Source: Pratylenchus scribneri (lineage: Eukaryota; Nematoda; Chromadorea; Rhabditida; Pratylenchidae). From it: a stretch of 64,000 bases of DNA. The stretch spans positions 1,116,001 to 1,180,000 of the forward strand of contig JAQSEB010000142.1 of NCBI GenBank assembly GCA_030063045.1, in the 5' to 3' direction. The notes beneath the pieces were generated by a model that did no database searches, was not told the DNA's origin, and was given only the letters and a program-made list of their open reading frames with translations. The position numbers and the translations under genes were made by a program. Shown here piece after piece: positions 12,394 to 24,673 of this stretch (position 1 is the first letter of the stretch; each line of letters starts with the position of its first letter).

Positions 12394-13635
12394 GGAATTA
12401 TTGGCAGGCGATTTTTTATTGGAAAAAAGATGATAAAATATTGGAATTTAATTAAAGATGAAAAATCGATGCAATACAAATATATCGATTTCCAACAAAT
12501 ATAATCATTTTTGGTCATTTTATGACATATGAATAAAATTTTTTCCTTGGATGATTGATTAAACCATTTTTGCTTAATCAAAAAAAATTTTCGAGTTTTT
12601 TACCAGTGGGGGGATCAACACTTTAGCAATTTTCTTGAGGTCATAACTTTTTTATTTTTAAGTTTTAGCAGAATCGTGATTTGCTCATCAATATGCGTGG
12701 ATTGTTATATCATTTCTAAAAAAATTTGACCCAAAAAGGGGGATGTAAACTCCATAAGTACCAAAATTCTCAATTTCAGTTTTAATTGCGACGATTAACA
12801 TAAACCGGGAATTTTTTTTCATGACAAACTATGATAATAAGTTTATCAATAAAATACAATTTTTCAATGACCAATTTTTTATAAAAAAAGCCATTTTATA
12901 AATGCATGAAATAAAAAATGATAAATTCAAAAAAAAATATTTTAATTCTCTTTAAAATGAAAAATTAATTTTTTTAAGAAGTTAATTAAAAAAATACAAA
13001 AAAAATGATATATCAGATCTGGCCGAAAGTTACAAAAAAAAAAAAGAATATTAATTGGATTTTTCCCAGTTTATTTTTCTCTTTATTTTTTTTATTTAAA
13101 AATATTCTCAATTTTGGTTTAATTTAATCAATTTTCTATAAATGAATGCGATTTGCGGCCAACCATATCCATAATAATTTAATCAACTAAACAAACAAAA
13201 AAGAATCCTCTTAAATAATTTCTTCTCTTTATGGAATATAAATATAATAATTTAATATCGTTTTCAAAATACAAAAAAAAAATATTAAAAATTAAATATA
13301 AATTTATCGAATTTGTCGGAAAAGATAATTAAAAAATGGATAATAAATAAAATAAAATTTAATGCGAAAAGCAAAGCAACAGAAAAATTTCATTTCATTT
13401 CATTCCCATTTTAACTGAAATATATGATTGAAAATGTTTGGGATTATATATAGATATAGGTGAGTTTTATAGGAATTTTGAGGGAAGAAAATAATATCAA
13501 TTAAATATTCATTTTTTCCATAAAATGTAGCATTTAATCAATATAAAAATCCATTGTTCGCATTTCACTTCCATATCAAATAATAAAAGGGATTTTGCTC
13601 ATTTCCATAAAGTAACAATTTTTCGACTTTCATTT
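12394..13635. other. AT-rich intergenic stretch
   Basis: Convergent 3' ends of the secreted gene on the left (+) and the modular gene on the right (-). AATAAA-like signals are frequent in this base composition and none can be singled out. No gene or repeat is recognised. Confidence 0.6.
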
Positions 13636-16600
13636 TCATGTGGATGGACTTTCATGTCGAATATTCGTAGATTTTTCATTTTGACTTCTACTTAAATATT
13701 GTTGATGAGTAAGCAAATAGGACAGAGGCCGTTCTCGTGGATCAAGCACACTGGAACGCGACATAAAGGATTTATTAGACAGGGATGAGGGTTCAGCAGC
13801 AGTATTCTGTGAAATTGTATAATTAATCTCAATTCGCTGCCTTTTTATTATATTTGTCCGTGTCATTATTTTTTATTTTTCGAATTACAAAATATTTTTA
13901 TCAATTTTCATCTTAAAAACATAAAGGATGGTATTTAATTTTGCGAAAAAAACATTGAAAATTGCGAAAAAAACATTGAAAATTGCGAAAAAAACATTGA
14001 AAATTGCGAAAAGAGTATTGAAAATTGCGAAAAGTTTATATCGGTTTAACGGTTTGTCCTAGACCCCCAAACCCTATACCCAATCGATAGATCTCGTCAA
14101 GATGCATCGATTGGTATATATTTTGTCGTGGTTTGATCAAAAATTAAGGGTTTTAAACCACTTAAACCATCAATGGGTTTTGGTTCAAAACCAATTAAAC
14201 CATGACAAATTATAACCATTCGACGCGCCTTGACGAGCTCTATCCAATGGTATATGGTTTGTGAATTTTGGGCAAACCGTTAAACCGGTATAAACTTTTC
14301 GCAATTTTCAATACTCTTTTCGCAATTTTTAATATTTTTTTTCGCAATTTTAAATATTTCCCAAAACATAAACTCTTTTTTTTGTCGATAAAATTTTTTA
14401 TGACATTATGATTTTGATCTTTTTGAATGAAAAATACTTGCATTGTTTTTATTACCTTCATTTTTTTGTCTCTTGATCTTGATGGGTGTTGAACATGGCT
14501 ATTTATTTTGATAACTTCATTAGTTTCCCTCAAATTTGTTGAAGATGATGATGATGGTTTATTCTTTAATTAAAGATTCAGGGACATATAATGGAAATGG
14601 GGATCTATAGATATATAGCACTCAACATTTTGCTGCTTAAAATCTTAGCTCTTCAAGAAATTTTATTTGCAATATGCGAGCTGTTTTCTAAACAAATCTT
14701 ATTTAATTCTTATCAATAAAATTTGATTCATATTTTTAAATAAAATTAAGATAATATTTTTAAATAATTGATAAAACATATAAAATTTAAATTGGATTAT
14801 CAAAAAAATATGTAAATAATACAAAATTTATTTATAATAATAACTTAAATGCTAAAGGTAAATATTCACAAGAAAATTATTTATTTAAATGCGACGGCAT
14901 AAATTTTTATTTCACCAAAAATTTAAGCAAAAATTTTGAAATAACCTAATTAAAATTTGCTGAAACTGACCCATTCTTCTACAATTTTATTTCCATCGAT
15001 TTCCAAGTTCACAATCAATCCCCCCTCGTGATTGAAGTTTTCAAAAATTTCATTAAATTTCTCAGCATCACTTTTCTCTCTCTTTTCATTATTTAGATGA
15101 AGTCTGGCAAATTCCATCAAATCAAATTTCTCTTGGATATTTTCAAGATTGACTACTCCCCTTCTCTAATAAAAAATAAATTTATTCAATCAAATTTAAA
15201 TTATTAAATAAAAAATAAAAAATCTTTTTTATTGCCGATAAAAGCGATTGCTATGATATTAATAATATTTTATTTTATTAATACAAAAAAAAATTTTTTA
15301 TTTTCCTATTTCTTAAATTTGGCGTGTTTTTTAATTTGTTGATTTCTTATTTTAAAATTATTTGATTTTTTAAAGTGTCTTTTCTTTTATTATCGCTTGA
15401 ATATCTTTATTTATATTTTATTATAAAATCAAAAATTGAAATTTTTAGCACCAAAATAAATTTCATTTCAAAATATTGCACCCTTCGGTGAAATATTTTT
15501 TTCTAAGAAGTGAAATAATTCAATTTTCTAGAAAATATTTTCAAATAAGCCAAATATCTATCTTAATTACCATTTTTGATTTTTCATCTATTTCAAATTC
15601 TTGCAGAAAATGATCCAATTCGGAAGTAAATTTTTTCTGCCCTTCCAAATTGCCCAGAATTCTTTGATAAATCTCTTTATTTTTGACCGCTTTCAATTTT
15701 GCTAAAATTTCCTTTGATATTTCTGCCAAAATAAAATTTGGTACCCAATTATGGAAGCAATGATTGCTTGCTTAAATAATGGAAAAAAAAGATAATTTAT
15801 TAAAATATTTAAATTTATATGCATAAAATTAAAAAATGCATTCAGACTATTTTACCGTCAATTTTCTCTTTTCCCTCGAGCATATTGCTAATGGATTCTA
15901 TTGCTACAATTTTTGTATTTTTATCTTTATTTATGATGAATCTTTCACATTTATCATTATTGTTTGGAACTTTAACAGCTGTTTTTGAAGATTTTGCATA
16001 ATTTTTGATTTTTTCACATTCTTTATCAATTTTCGGAACTTTATCAACAATATTTTTCATTTTTCCAATAAAGTCTTTTGTCATTGTTTCATTCATAGTT
16101 ACTAAAAATAGGATAATATGATAAAAATTAGAGTCCGGTTTTTCAGATTTGTCGAGCCCGGATATCCGGTTTTTCACTCCATTTTTTCTTTCCTGGCTCA
16201 GATATCCAGATTTTTTTTCAATTCTTTTCGGGCCGGCCCGGATTTTGAAAAACTGGGTTAAACCGAATAAATGACCCGGAAAGCTAATAAATCAATTTAA
16301 AAAGAGAGAAAATTGAAAAAATGTACAAATTTACTAATAAAAATAACAGAAATCAATGCAAATTATGATAATTAGTTTGACTAAAGGATTTAAATTAAAC
16401 TACGATAATTATATTTAAATTCACCTTCTTTTAGTCTCTCGTTCATTTTTTCCCTCAATTTTTTCCCAGTCAATATGACCGCTTTATTTTAGACCCCGGC
16501 AAAATGTTTTTACGTAACTGCCAGAATTCACTCAAACCCACTCTAAAATTTTTAATTCAGTTTCTTCGAAAAATATATCAAGTCTGCTGCTGGAATGGCT

Positions 16601-16880
16601 GGATTTACTCATCAGAATAGGTTTAGAAAATGTGGAATGGAAAATCGAAAAACTGCTGATATGATAATAATCAATTTATGAAGGTGGGAAATCTAATTTA
16701 CAAATTTCAATTTAATTTAATAATCCTCCATTTTAATTATATCAAATTACCTTTTTGTTTGTGTCCATCAATGTTAAATTCAATTTCTAATTTAAATGAT
16801 TGATTCGCGCTTACACTGCTATAATAATATTGTAGTAATAAAATGCATAAAATTAATTGGAATGCAATGAAAATGTTCAT
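13636..16880 (-). CDS. Secreted modular protein, 368 aa, seven exons (paralogue of 28505-34311)
   Basis: Exons (minus strand, 5' to 3') 16880-16751, 16481-16425, 16101-15856, 15770-15571, 15165-14971, 14563-14456 and 13806-13636 join in frame (1,107 nt). Exon 1 encodes a clear signal peptide (MNIFIAFQLILCILLLQYYY...SVSA) then KLEIEFNIDGHKQ. Exon 3 (module A) ends IESISNMLEGKEKIDG. Exon 4 (module B) contains NHCFHNW, LAEISKEIL and IYQRILGN. Exon 5 (module C) has DAEKFNEIFENFN and LEIDGNK. Exons 6-7 are Ser-rich (NKPSSSSSTN, LDPRERPLSYLL). The same modules, phases and donor words recur in the gene at 28505-34311. No known family recognised. An alternative is readthrough of the exon-5 donor to a TAA at 14950, giving a 282-aa form. 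Secretion is predicted; role unknown, effector-like. Confidence 0.75.
13925..14365. mobile_element. MITE (family 2) in intron 6 of the modular gene
   Basis: Large inverted repeat. The left end has five tandem copies of a 20-bp word (AAAACATTGAAAATTGCGAA), then TTTATATCGGTTTAACGGTT. The right end is AACCGTTAAACCGGTATAAA followed by CTTTTCGCAATTTTCAATA copies. The centre is GATCTCGTCAAGATGCATCG against CGACGCGCCTTGACGAGCTC. Sister copies lie at 44519-44880 and 56190-56525. Confidence 0.85.
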
Positions 16881-17289
16881 TTTCTGTAAATAGGAACATA
16901 TAAAAGATTTCGTCGGAATTTTCTTTGATAATTCTCGATTTCGTCTTGGTCAATTACTAATTTGTTTTTGAGGGTCCAACATTTATTTAGTTAATTTCTG
17001 GATTTAATATCTTAGCTCTGATTAAATTAAATTTAATTTGATTTTGATATGAAAAATTTTGCTGATTTTGGGTTTAATTTTATCAGAGTAAAATGACCAA
17101 GTTTGAGTCAAGGCCAATTATTTATGAACCTCTTGTTGGATGAAATTGGCTGCGAAAAATCCCTCAATCAATCAAATCATCGAGCACCCATGACCATTTT
17201 ATTGGTTGCGGGCAACCGACAGAAATAGTGGGATGGTAAGGATTTTTGGGGGCTCATTTTTTACCAATAGAGAGAGGAAGGAAATTTTT
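16881..17289. other. Intergenic, upstream region of the modular gene
   Basis: AT-rich DNA immediately upstream of the minus-strand start codon at 16880. No core promoter motif can be singled out with confidence. Confidence 0.5.
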
Positions 17290-17830
17290 TGGGAGCGTTG
17301 AGTGAAACGCAAGGCGTGCGCATACCCATAATGGCCAAATTTAAAGGGTGGATTTGGCCTTTTCCTCAATCTGAGAGCGATGTGAAGGCGAGGCGAACGC
17401 ATAATGGCCAAATTCGTGCGATTGATTTTGGGTCCATCAATCTGAGCGGGAAGGATGAAGGCAAGTCGAGTTTATAATGGCGAAATCCAATGGTTGGATT
17501 TTGCCTTCTATTCAATCTAGGAGTGGAGTCAAGGCGTGCGCAAAATGGCCAAAATTTAAAGGGTGGATTTGGCCTTCATATCAATCTAGGCAGCAGAATG
17601 GTGGAGAGAAAGACGTGCAATAATGGCCAAATCCAATGCGTGAATTTTGGGCCCATCTCAATCTAAGTAAGTGAGGAATTAAGGCGTGCGCATAATGGCC
17701 AAAATCAAGCGTGGATTTGGTCTTCTCCTCAATCTTAGGTGGGGTGTGCCAAGGCAAGGCGAGCGCAAAATGGCCAACACTAAAAAGGGTGGATTTTGCC
17801 TTCTCTTCAATCTAGGCCAGCGATGGACTA
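17290..17830. repeat. Degenerate tandem repeat, about 74 bp, seven units
   Basis: The phrase AATGGCCAAATTTAAAGGGT or a close variant, followed by GGATTTGGCCTTCTCCTCAA, starts at about 17330, 17405, 17477, 17545, 17620, 17694 and 17768, giving a period of 68-75 bp. Units differ by many substitutions, so the array is old compared with the other tandem arrays here. Short open frames within it follow the repeat and are not proposed as genes. Confidence 0.8.
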
Positions 17831-17832
17831 GC

Positions 17833-18183
17833 CGCCTTTTGCGGACGAAACGGTTTGCTTACGCTGGCGGTTAAGTTGATGTAGCATTTTTTATGTCATT
17901 TTGTTATTCATAAAATTAGCTATACAATGACATTTTTGATTCGACCGATGTTGAGTATTCAGCGAGTTATGGCCTAAAAAAGCCAAAAACACAATTTTAA
18001 TTAAGCCAACAATTTTTTTGGCCTTAACTCACTGAATACTCAACATCGGCCGATCATTTGAAATCATTTTATAGCTAATTTTATGAATAATAAAATGACA
18101 TAATCGATGCTAAATCAACTTTACCGCCAGCGTAACCAAACCGTTTTATCCGCAAATGGCGAGTCCGCAAAAGGCGTAATACG
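17833..18183. mobile_element. Foldback element (family 3)
   Basis: Near-complete palindrome of about 350 bp. CCGCCTTTTGCGGACGAAAC at the left is mirrored by GTTTTATCCGCAAATGGCGA and a further CCGCAAAAGGCG at the right. Inner arms include ATGTCATTTTGTTATTCATA and GAGTATTCAGCGAGTTATGG with mirrored partners. It has no coding capacity. Copies lie at 19543-19835, 29384-29583 and 33518-33860. Confidence 0.85.
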
Positions 18184-19540
18184 CAGTAATGAGCGCTATT
18201 GGGAGTTTGTATCCAATTTTGGTTGTTGCATTTCATTTTACGAATTTGTCAATGGAAGTCAGTAGAATTTGTCATTAAAAAAATTATTTCTCAATATTTA
18301 AAACGTCAAAATCAACAATAACATTTTTATTTCAATTTTTTGTTTCGAATAATATTTAGTTGGAATTATTAAAAAATTTTAATCTTTGAAATTGCAATGA
18401 ATATAATTATGAATTTATTTATATCTTTAACCCCTTCTTGGTACAAAGAACAAAGTGTATAATAAAAAATGCAATAAATAACTTTGCAGTGATATTTGTT
18501 ATCCAATTCTTTCTGGAATGAACATAAACAAATAAATAATTATATGAGGTTAATGTTTTTTTTCTAGACAATATTTATATTTATAGTCCAGGATTCCAAG
18601 GTCATCTCTACCAAAGATAAAGAGCGATATAAAAATGGGCAAGTCCAAAATGGTTTAGATAAATAAATTTTAAAATTGGAAAAAATAATTAATTAAAAAT
18701 ACTAATTTGCACAAAATAGCCCTTAATATTATTATCATTTATCAACATCAAATTTAGTCTATAAAAAATTAATATAAAACTGCCTTGTAATTATAATTAC
18801 TATTATTTTTTAAACTTATATAACAGACAAAACTTCAATTTTAATCTGATTCATGTTCATAATCAAAATGTATCTAATTATTTTAAATTAATAATTTTAC
18901 TTAATTTGAAAACATTTTTAAAAAAATAAAAAATAAGGCTAAGCAAATTTAAAAAAGCCCTATTAGACGAGAATGGCGGTGGATGGCATCTCTAATCGCT
19001 TAAGCATTTGTTTTACTCATCCTTTTATTATAAATTAATTACATATTAATATTATTTCCAATTTAAATTTAAAAAGAACTATTTATTTACACCATTTGTG
19101 GAGATGCCATTATTTACACTTTTGCGGAATTGCCCATATTTACCTCATTGTGAAGATGCATAGTACATCAATTGTAAATATAAATAATAAACATTCCATT
19201 TTCGACTCCTATAAATACCGACAAAAATCAAGGGATAAAGATTTCTCCATAATATCACTATGTTTATTTGATAATCATTTATTTAACTTACAAATTTTTA
19301 TAATTTTTATATTCTTTCAGAATCAGAACAAAACACAAGAAACAAAACTTTTTCGCATTTTCACAGATTATTAGCCTTCAATTAAGGCAAGTTAAAGCAA
19401 ATAAATTTGGATTTTCCATTTTTCGAATTATAAATTACTTTAAATTAATAGGTCTAAATTTGTTAGAACCGTTTAGGTCCCCTTTTTTCTTCAAAAAGGA
19501 GAAAGTGGGGGAAAAGTGACTGTTGCGACATTTTTATTTT
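18184..19540. other. AT-rich intergenic stretch
   Basis: Very AT-rich, with no gene model that holds. The plus-strand frame at 19096-19374 has low-complexity composition and no supporting signals. 19464-19515 is a half copy of the family 1 MITE abutting the next foldback element. Confidence 0.55.
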
Positions 19541-19542
19541 TA

Positions 19543-19835
19543 ACCGTATTACGCCTTTTAGGCATAAAATTAACTACAAAATGACATTAAAAATTTTGGC
19601 CAAAATTGAGTATTCACCGAATTACGGCCAAAAACCGTTAGTTTAGTTAAAATTGTATTTCTGGCTGTTTTTTGGCCATAACTCGATTAAGGCTTAATTT
19701 TGCTAAAACTTTTGATGTCATTTTGTAGATAATTTTATGCCTAATAAAATGACATAAAAATTTCACAGCAGTTTTACGGCCATCGACATCAGACCGTTTC
19801 GTTCGCAAAGTGTAGGATCCGCAAAATACGACTAA
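19543..19835. mobile_element. Foldback element (family 3)
   Basis: Inverted arms with GGCATAAAATTAACTACAAA / TTTGTAGATAATTTTATGCC and GGCCAAAAACCGTTAG / CTGTTTTTTGGCCATAACTC. The right end carries AGACCGTTTCGTTCGCAAA, the family 3 terminal word. The left arm is shorter, apparently truncated against a family 1 MITE fragment at 19464. Confidence 0.75.
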
Positions 19836-20101
19836 CTTTTTTAACAACAATTGATTTAAAAGACAATTTTTACAACCATTTTTCGCATGTGAAGGAATTC
19901 TCTATACTTTGTTTTAATAAAACATAACACTCTTTTATGCAGTAAAATAAAAAATTTCTGACAAATTAGTTTTCTCCAGTAATAAGACGGTTTTTAAAAA
20001 AATATTAGATATGTATGAATGTGTTTGTTAAAATATGGTGATTTTTCACTTCCATTGAATATCCCAGTACATATAAAAGCATTAAAAAGACTATATGCCT
20101 T

Positions 20102-23100
20102 TTAATCTGTAATAAATTTTTCTGGATTCTCCTCAGGTAAAACTTTTCCATATTCCTCGGGAATAATGGCTAAGCCTTCGCTTTCCTTCACATCTTTTCC
20201 ATCAATTGATTTGCCTGTGGATTTGCATTCTGAAATGTCAATTTCGGCCATCTTTAAATGATGTTTGTATTGTTGAAAAAAAATTATTAATAGAATACTT
20301 CAAATATTAATTAGATTTCACCTTCTGGACTGTTACATAATCGCCTTTAAGATCCATAAAAATTTCCAACGGTGATTTGGGATCAACGCCCAACTCTTTT
20401 GGATATAATTCAATTGTGCATTTGAATTGTTCTCCAAATGGATGACACCAAATTGGATCTTGTACTCCTTGGAAAACATTGTTATTTCCTGTGAAAATTT
20501 TAATATTTTTATTTTATAAAAAATATAATTTTAGAAAAATTTTTATTTTAGCAATTTGTTTGGTTTCTATGAATAGTGTGACATGGCAAATATTTAATTT
20601 AGAAAATTCAATATAGGTATATTTGTCTTTAACTAGTATTGTAAAATTTTTTAGAAATAGAAGGAGGATATCTACGATTTAATATTTTCTGTAGAATTTA
20701 TTCTTTGGCAAATTTTTAATTTCACAATTTATTCCTTATAGGTACTCACTGATGTAGACTTCATTTGGAGCACTATTTAACAACAAATTGAATGTCAATA
20801 TTCCACGCCAAGACACGGATTTGAATATTTTTATAAAATCGTAGTCGCCATTTGGACCAGGCGCATCATCAGAATCATCAGAACTTGGTCCATCAGTATC
20901 ATTGTCACTGTTTTCGGGTGGTTGTGCAATGGAATTTTCAGATGTTTCCGGAGGATGTTGTCTAATGGAAAATGGGGAGAATATTAGTTTAGAATTGATT
21001 GAGATTAATGATAATGAATCTCAGTAATTTTTTACTTATTTTACATTACAATTTTCAAAAAAAAAAATGTAATTATTAATGCAAATTCAGAAACAAGATG
21101 AATTTTAGAAAAAAATAATACTTTCGGAAATGAACTCTGGAGGAGTTTTTGCTAATTTAATATATCCAACTCCGGTGGAATTTTTGCTAATTTAATATAT
21201 CCAACTCCGGTGGAATTTTTGCTAATTTAATATATCCAACTCCGGTGGAATTTTTGCTTATTTAATCTATCGAACTCCGGTGGAGTTTTTGTTTATTTAA
21301 TGTATCGAACTCCGGTGGAGTTTTTGTTTATTTAATGTATCGAACTCCGGTGGAGTTTTTGCAGTATTCATTTTTTTCCTTATATTTCGTAAATAATATG
21401 CACTAATTTGATATTTTTAAAATTTGTTTATAAAATAAAATACTTTCCATTTTCAACACTGAAACCCAACTATTTTATCGCTTAAGTCGTTAATCTTAGA
21501 AATAATTTTAAAAATTTTATTACTTTGTTTTAATTTTTCTACCACCATAATCATAAGACCAGCTCGGTTGAGCCTTTTTCTCCCCTGTCGGATTTATTTC
21601 ATTCTTCCAAGTGACAAATTTTTGAAATTCTTCCATATCGGCTACAAATTTGCGTTTTTGTACTTGAATCGAGTGTTTCGGTTCATCGTTTTTCTTTCCC
21701 CACCAATTTAATAACTTGCGACTATGTCGATGGAGAATGCTATTACCGTTATCCGCCTTTTGTGACTGAATCATACCGTCTTCATTTGTTATGTCATTCA
21801 AAACTGAATAAAATAATTGAAATAATTTTTTAGCATTTAGAAATGATTAATTACAAGATATTTTTAAATATATAATCCCTTTTTAAAAATATTATTTGGT
21901 ACTAATTAATTAACAGGGGGGGGGGGGATGAGGGGGTGGGGGGAAGGTATTCAAAAATTTATTATTCCGCCTCCCACGATAGTTTAAAAAAAGACCCTTA
22001 CACAATAGAAGAAATATCCTAAACTGAATTCATTCTATCTCCCTAAACCTAAATTTTATCTACCTTAAAATCTTCCTTTCGCTATTCCTAAAACACATCC
22101 AGCCTTACCTTAAACCTACCCCTACCCTAAATAAGATTTGACTAAATCCCTAATGAAGTTTAGGGTAAACCCGGATGAGTTTTAACTTAAATAGGGGTTA
22201 GTTTTAGAGTTAGGTTAAACTTTTAGGGTTAAGAAAAACCTTTCGTGCTATATTTCGTTCTTTAAATATCAGGGAAGGCAGAATAATAAAATTTTTGGGT
22301 GTTCCAATTAAACTTTTTTTTCCTACATCCCACCCCCTCCCCCCTTTAATAAAATTGTACCAATATTACGAAAATAGTACAAAAACTAACCATTTTGAAG
22401 CATTTGCCGATTCCGTTTATCCAAATGCTTGGCAATTTTGTCGTTGTCATTTTTGTCCTTTTCATTATTAACTTTCTTGTCTTTGGGAATGGGATTCTTT
22501 TTGATGATTTTTTCCAATTGTTTTTCATTGATTTCCACAATCTTTTCACACAAAATTTCTTCTTTATCATTATGTTTTTCATGTTCAAAATATTTTGACT
22601 GATTACCTCGGTTGGCTAAATTTTAATAAATTTATTTTTTGCCGACTATATGCAAAATTTTTTTATCCATTATTATTTCAGTTTGAATGAATAAGAAAAA
22701 CGATTAATTATTTTTGTTTGTAGTTTAATTTTTAATCACAATTTTTTTCAAAGTAAGCATTTTAGAAATTTTGTCGATTTCAAAAAATCACTGAAATTAA
22801 TAAAATGTAAAAATCAGGCACCATTGTATAGTCTAAAGGGAAAATTTAAACTTTATCATTGGCTTAATATTTTTTAATTTCTTATTATTTGCCCTTAAAA
22901 ACTGTTTTGCCAAATTAACCTCTGTTTTGACAAATTAATTTATCTTAATTGCAATGTTTTTGTACAAATCTAGTATATCATTGCACATTCACAAAATTAC
23001 CTATTATTTTATTCTTTAATTCATGTTGAATATGTGGCACATTCTCTGGTATTTTTGATGATCGTTCACAACTGTTCAAATCGATATCGGCAATTTGTTC

Positions 23101-24673
23101 CATATGGTCAGGATGGCCGTCGATATCCGCATAAAGTTCCAACATGCCGTATTTTTCCAAATATTCTTTAGAGGGTAAAGGAATTTTCATATAACATGCA
23201 AATTGCCCATAAAAGGGTTGACATTTGATTAAATTATTCTCCGGGGTGACAATTTGGTTATGACCACCTTTATTTAAATATTTATAAAAATATCATTTAA
23301 AATGGTATAAAATTAATTAAAATAATTTATTTTTTTATATTAAAAAGTTCGTTTAAATAAATTTTTAATTCGACCATTTTGATTGCCGACGGCATATTTA
23401 ATTGCCAGTGGTATAGATTGGAGATTAGCCGCGGCGAAGATGGATAATAATATAACGCCGATTTTCCGTTTAAAACTATTTTCAGCCAAATCTTCTGGAT
23501 CCGAGTCGTGACGAGATCTGAATTCGTTATTTTAATTTATTATTTTTTTTCAAATAATTAGACATTTTTTCCATGACTATGTTTAAGTAATTAATGTAAA
23601 ATTAATAAATATATTGAAAAAAATTAAAAATATTTTATTTTTATTTTAAAATTTATGATAGTTAGAAAATTTTTCATTAAAAATTATTTATAATCGATTA
23701 ATTACTACCCAGAATCTTGTTGATCAACTTTGTTTACATTTTTATGCATATTCACTCCTTCAAGATTTTGGCCGCCCCAATTCCGTAATGAATTGGCAGC
23801 ATGATTAGTCACACTTTTTGCTGCATGAAAAACATTATGAAAATTGGTAGACGGTACTGAAATCGGAGGATGGGTCGAAATAGAAATATTTTAAAAAGAG
23901 CAAAATAAAAAATTTCGATTTATTTAAAATTTTGTCTTAGAGACCGTCAAATGAAAAAAAAAGCCCGGACTGGATTATGGACTAAGTTTTCTAGAAAAGT
24001 AAGGATCCGTTTGGATGGACTGGACCAGGATTCGTACGGATTTGTATGGATCCATATTCCATACGGACCATATCCATAAAAATCAGAAATATATATATTC
24101 CGGATACGCTTCAATATGATCCATACGGATCCGGAACACTTGCCTTTATTTATTTTGTCAATTTTCTAGAATCGAGTATTTTCCAAAAAGTATAAAATTA
24201 AAAAATTGCTAACAATTCGACTACTCAATGACAAGACAATAAATAAATTCATAATGGCATAAATGCCAGTTGGGAAAATTAAACCAAAATTAGCATATTT
24301 CAAAACATGTTGAAATTAGATTAGGGAATTGTATTTATTTTGGATTTTTCTTTAATTATAAATTAGAAGCTCATTATTTCTAAAAACCGGTTTTCAGTTA
24401 CTTTGCTAATAGACTATTTGAAATAAAAATAAAATGAAGACATTTTAGTGCAATTTTCATATTAATTTTTGATTTTATTGAAAGGAATTTGGTTTTAGAG
24501 GATTTTTTGCCATTACCGTGATTCGCCGTTTGTGACTGAATCATTCCGCCTCCATTTGTTATGGTTGCATTCGAAACTGGAATTAAATTAATATCAATAA
24601 TTAATTAAAAGACGAACCAACCTAAAAAAGTAAGGAAGCAGAAATGAAATAAAATTGCAATGAAATAATCCAT
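20102..24673 (-). CDS. Secreted 567-aa protein with two homologous halves, ten exons
   Basis: Exons (5' to 3') 24673-24622, 24576-24517, 23856-23709, 23517-23375, 23267-23001, 22615-22391, 21803-21524, 20961-20750, 20488-20322 and 20251-20102 join in frame with GT-AG introns (1,704 nt). The N-terminus is a signal peptide (MDYFIAILFHFCFLTFLV). Half 1 has TNGGGMIQSQTANH, NSLRNWGGQ, CQPFYGQFACYMKIPLP, LELYADIDG and QIADIDLNSC. Half 2 repeats this as TNEDGMIQSQKADNG, RKLLNWWGKK, CHPFGEQFKCTIELYP, LEIFMDLKG and KMAEIDISEC. A charged Lys/Asp/Asn linker (exon 6) joins them, and half 2 has an acidic insert (NSDNDTDGPSSDDSDD). The paired cysteines of each C-x-PF-x(3)-F-x-C and DI-x(2)-C suggest a disulphide-bonded beta-rich domain. 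No family recognised; a remote galectin-like look was considered but is not supported. Confidence 0.8.
21137..21365. repeat. 35-bp minisatellite in intron 7, about 6.5 units
   Basis: Units of GCTAATTTAATATATCCAAC followed by TCCGGTGGAATTTTT. The first units carry AATATATCC and the last carry AATGTATCG, a gradient typical of polarised array growth. Confidence 0.95.
21902..22364. mobile_element. MITE (TTGGTAC ends) in intron 6
   Basis: Ends TTGGTAC...GGGGGGATGAGGGGGTGG at the left and CCACCCCCTCCCCCCTT...GTACCAA at the right, with inner inverted words AAATTTATTATTCCGCC / GGCAGAATAATAAAATTT. The centre is rich in CCCTAA/TTAGGG-like words that are not a telomere array. Confidence 0.8.
23940..24150. 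mobile_element. Possible short inverted-repeat element in intron 2
   Basis: Dense palindromic words around GATCCATA / TATGGATC and GGATCCG / CGGATCC in 23,990-24,140. Ends are not clear, so this is a tentative element. Confidence 0.35.

Noticed and set aside
20750..20961. Exon 8 with exon 9 of the two-half gene recalled a galectin-like strand order.
   Set aside because: The key His-Asn-Arg and Trp-Glu sugar-binding residues are absent and the cysteine pattern differs.
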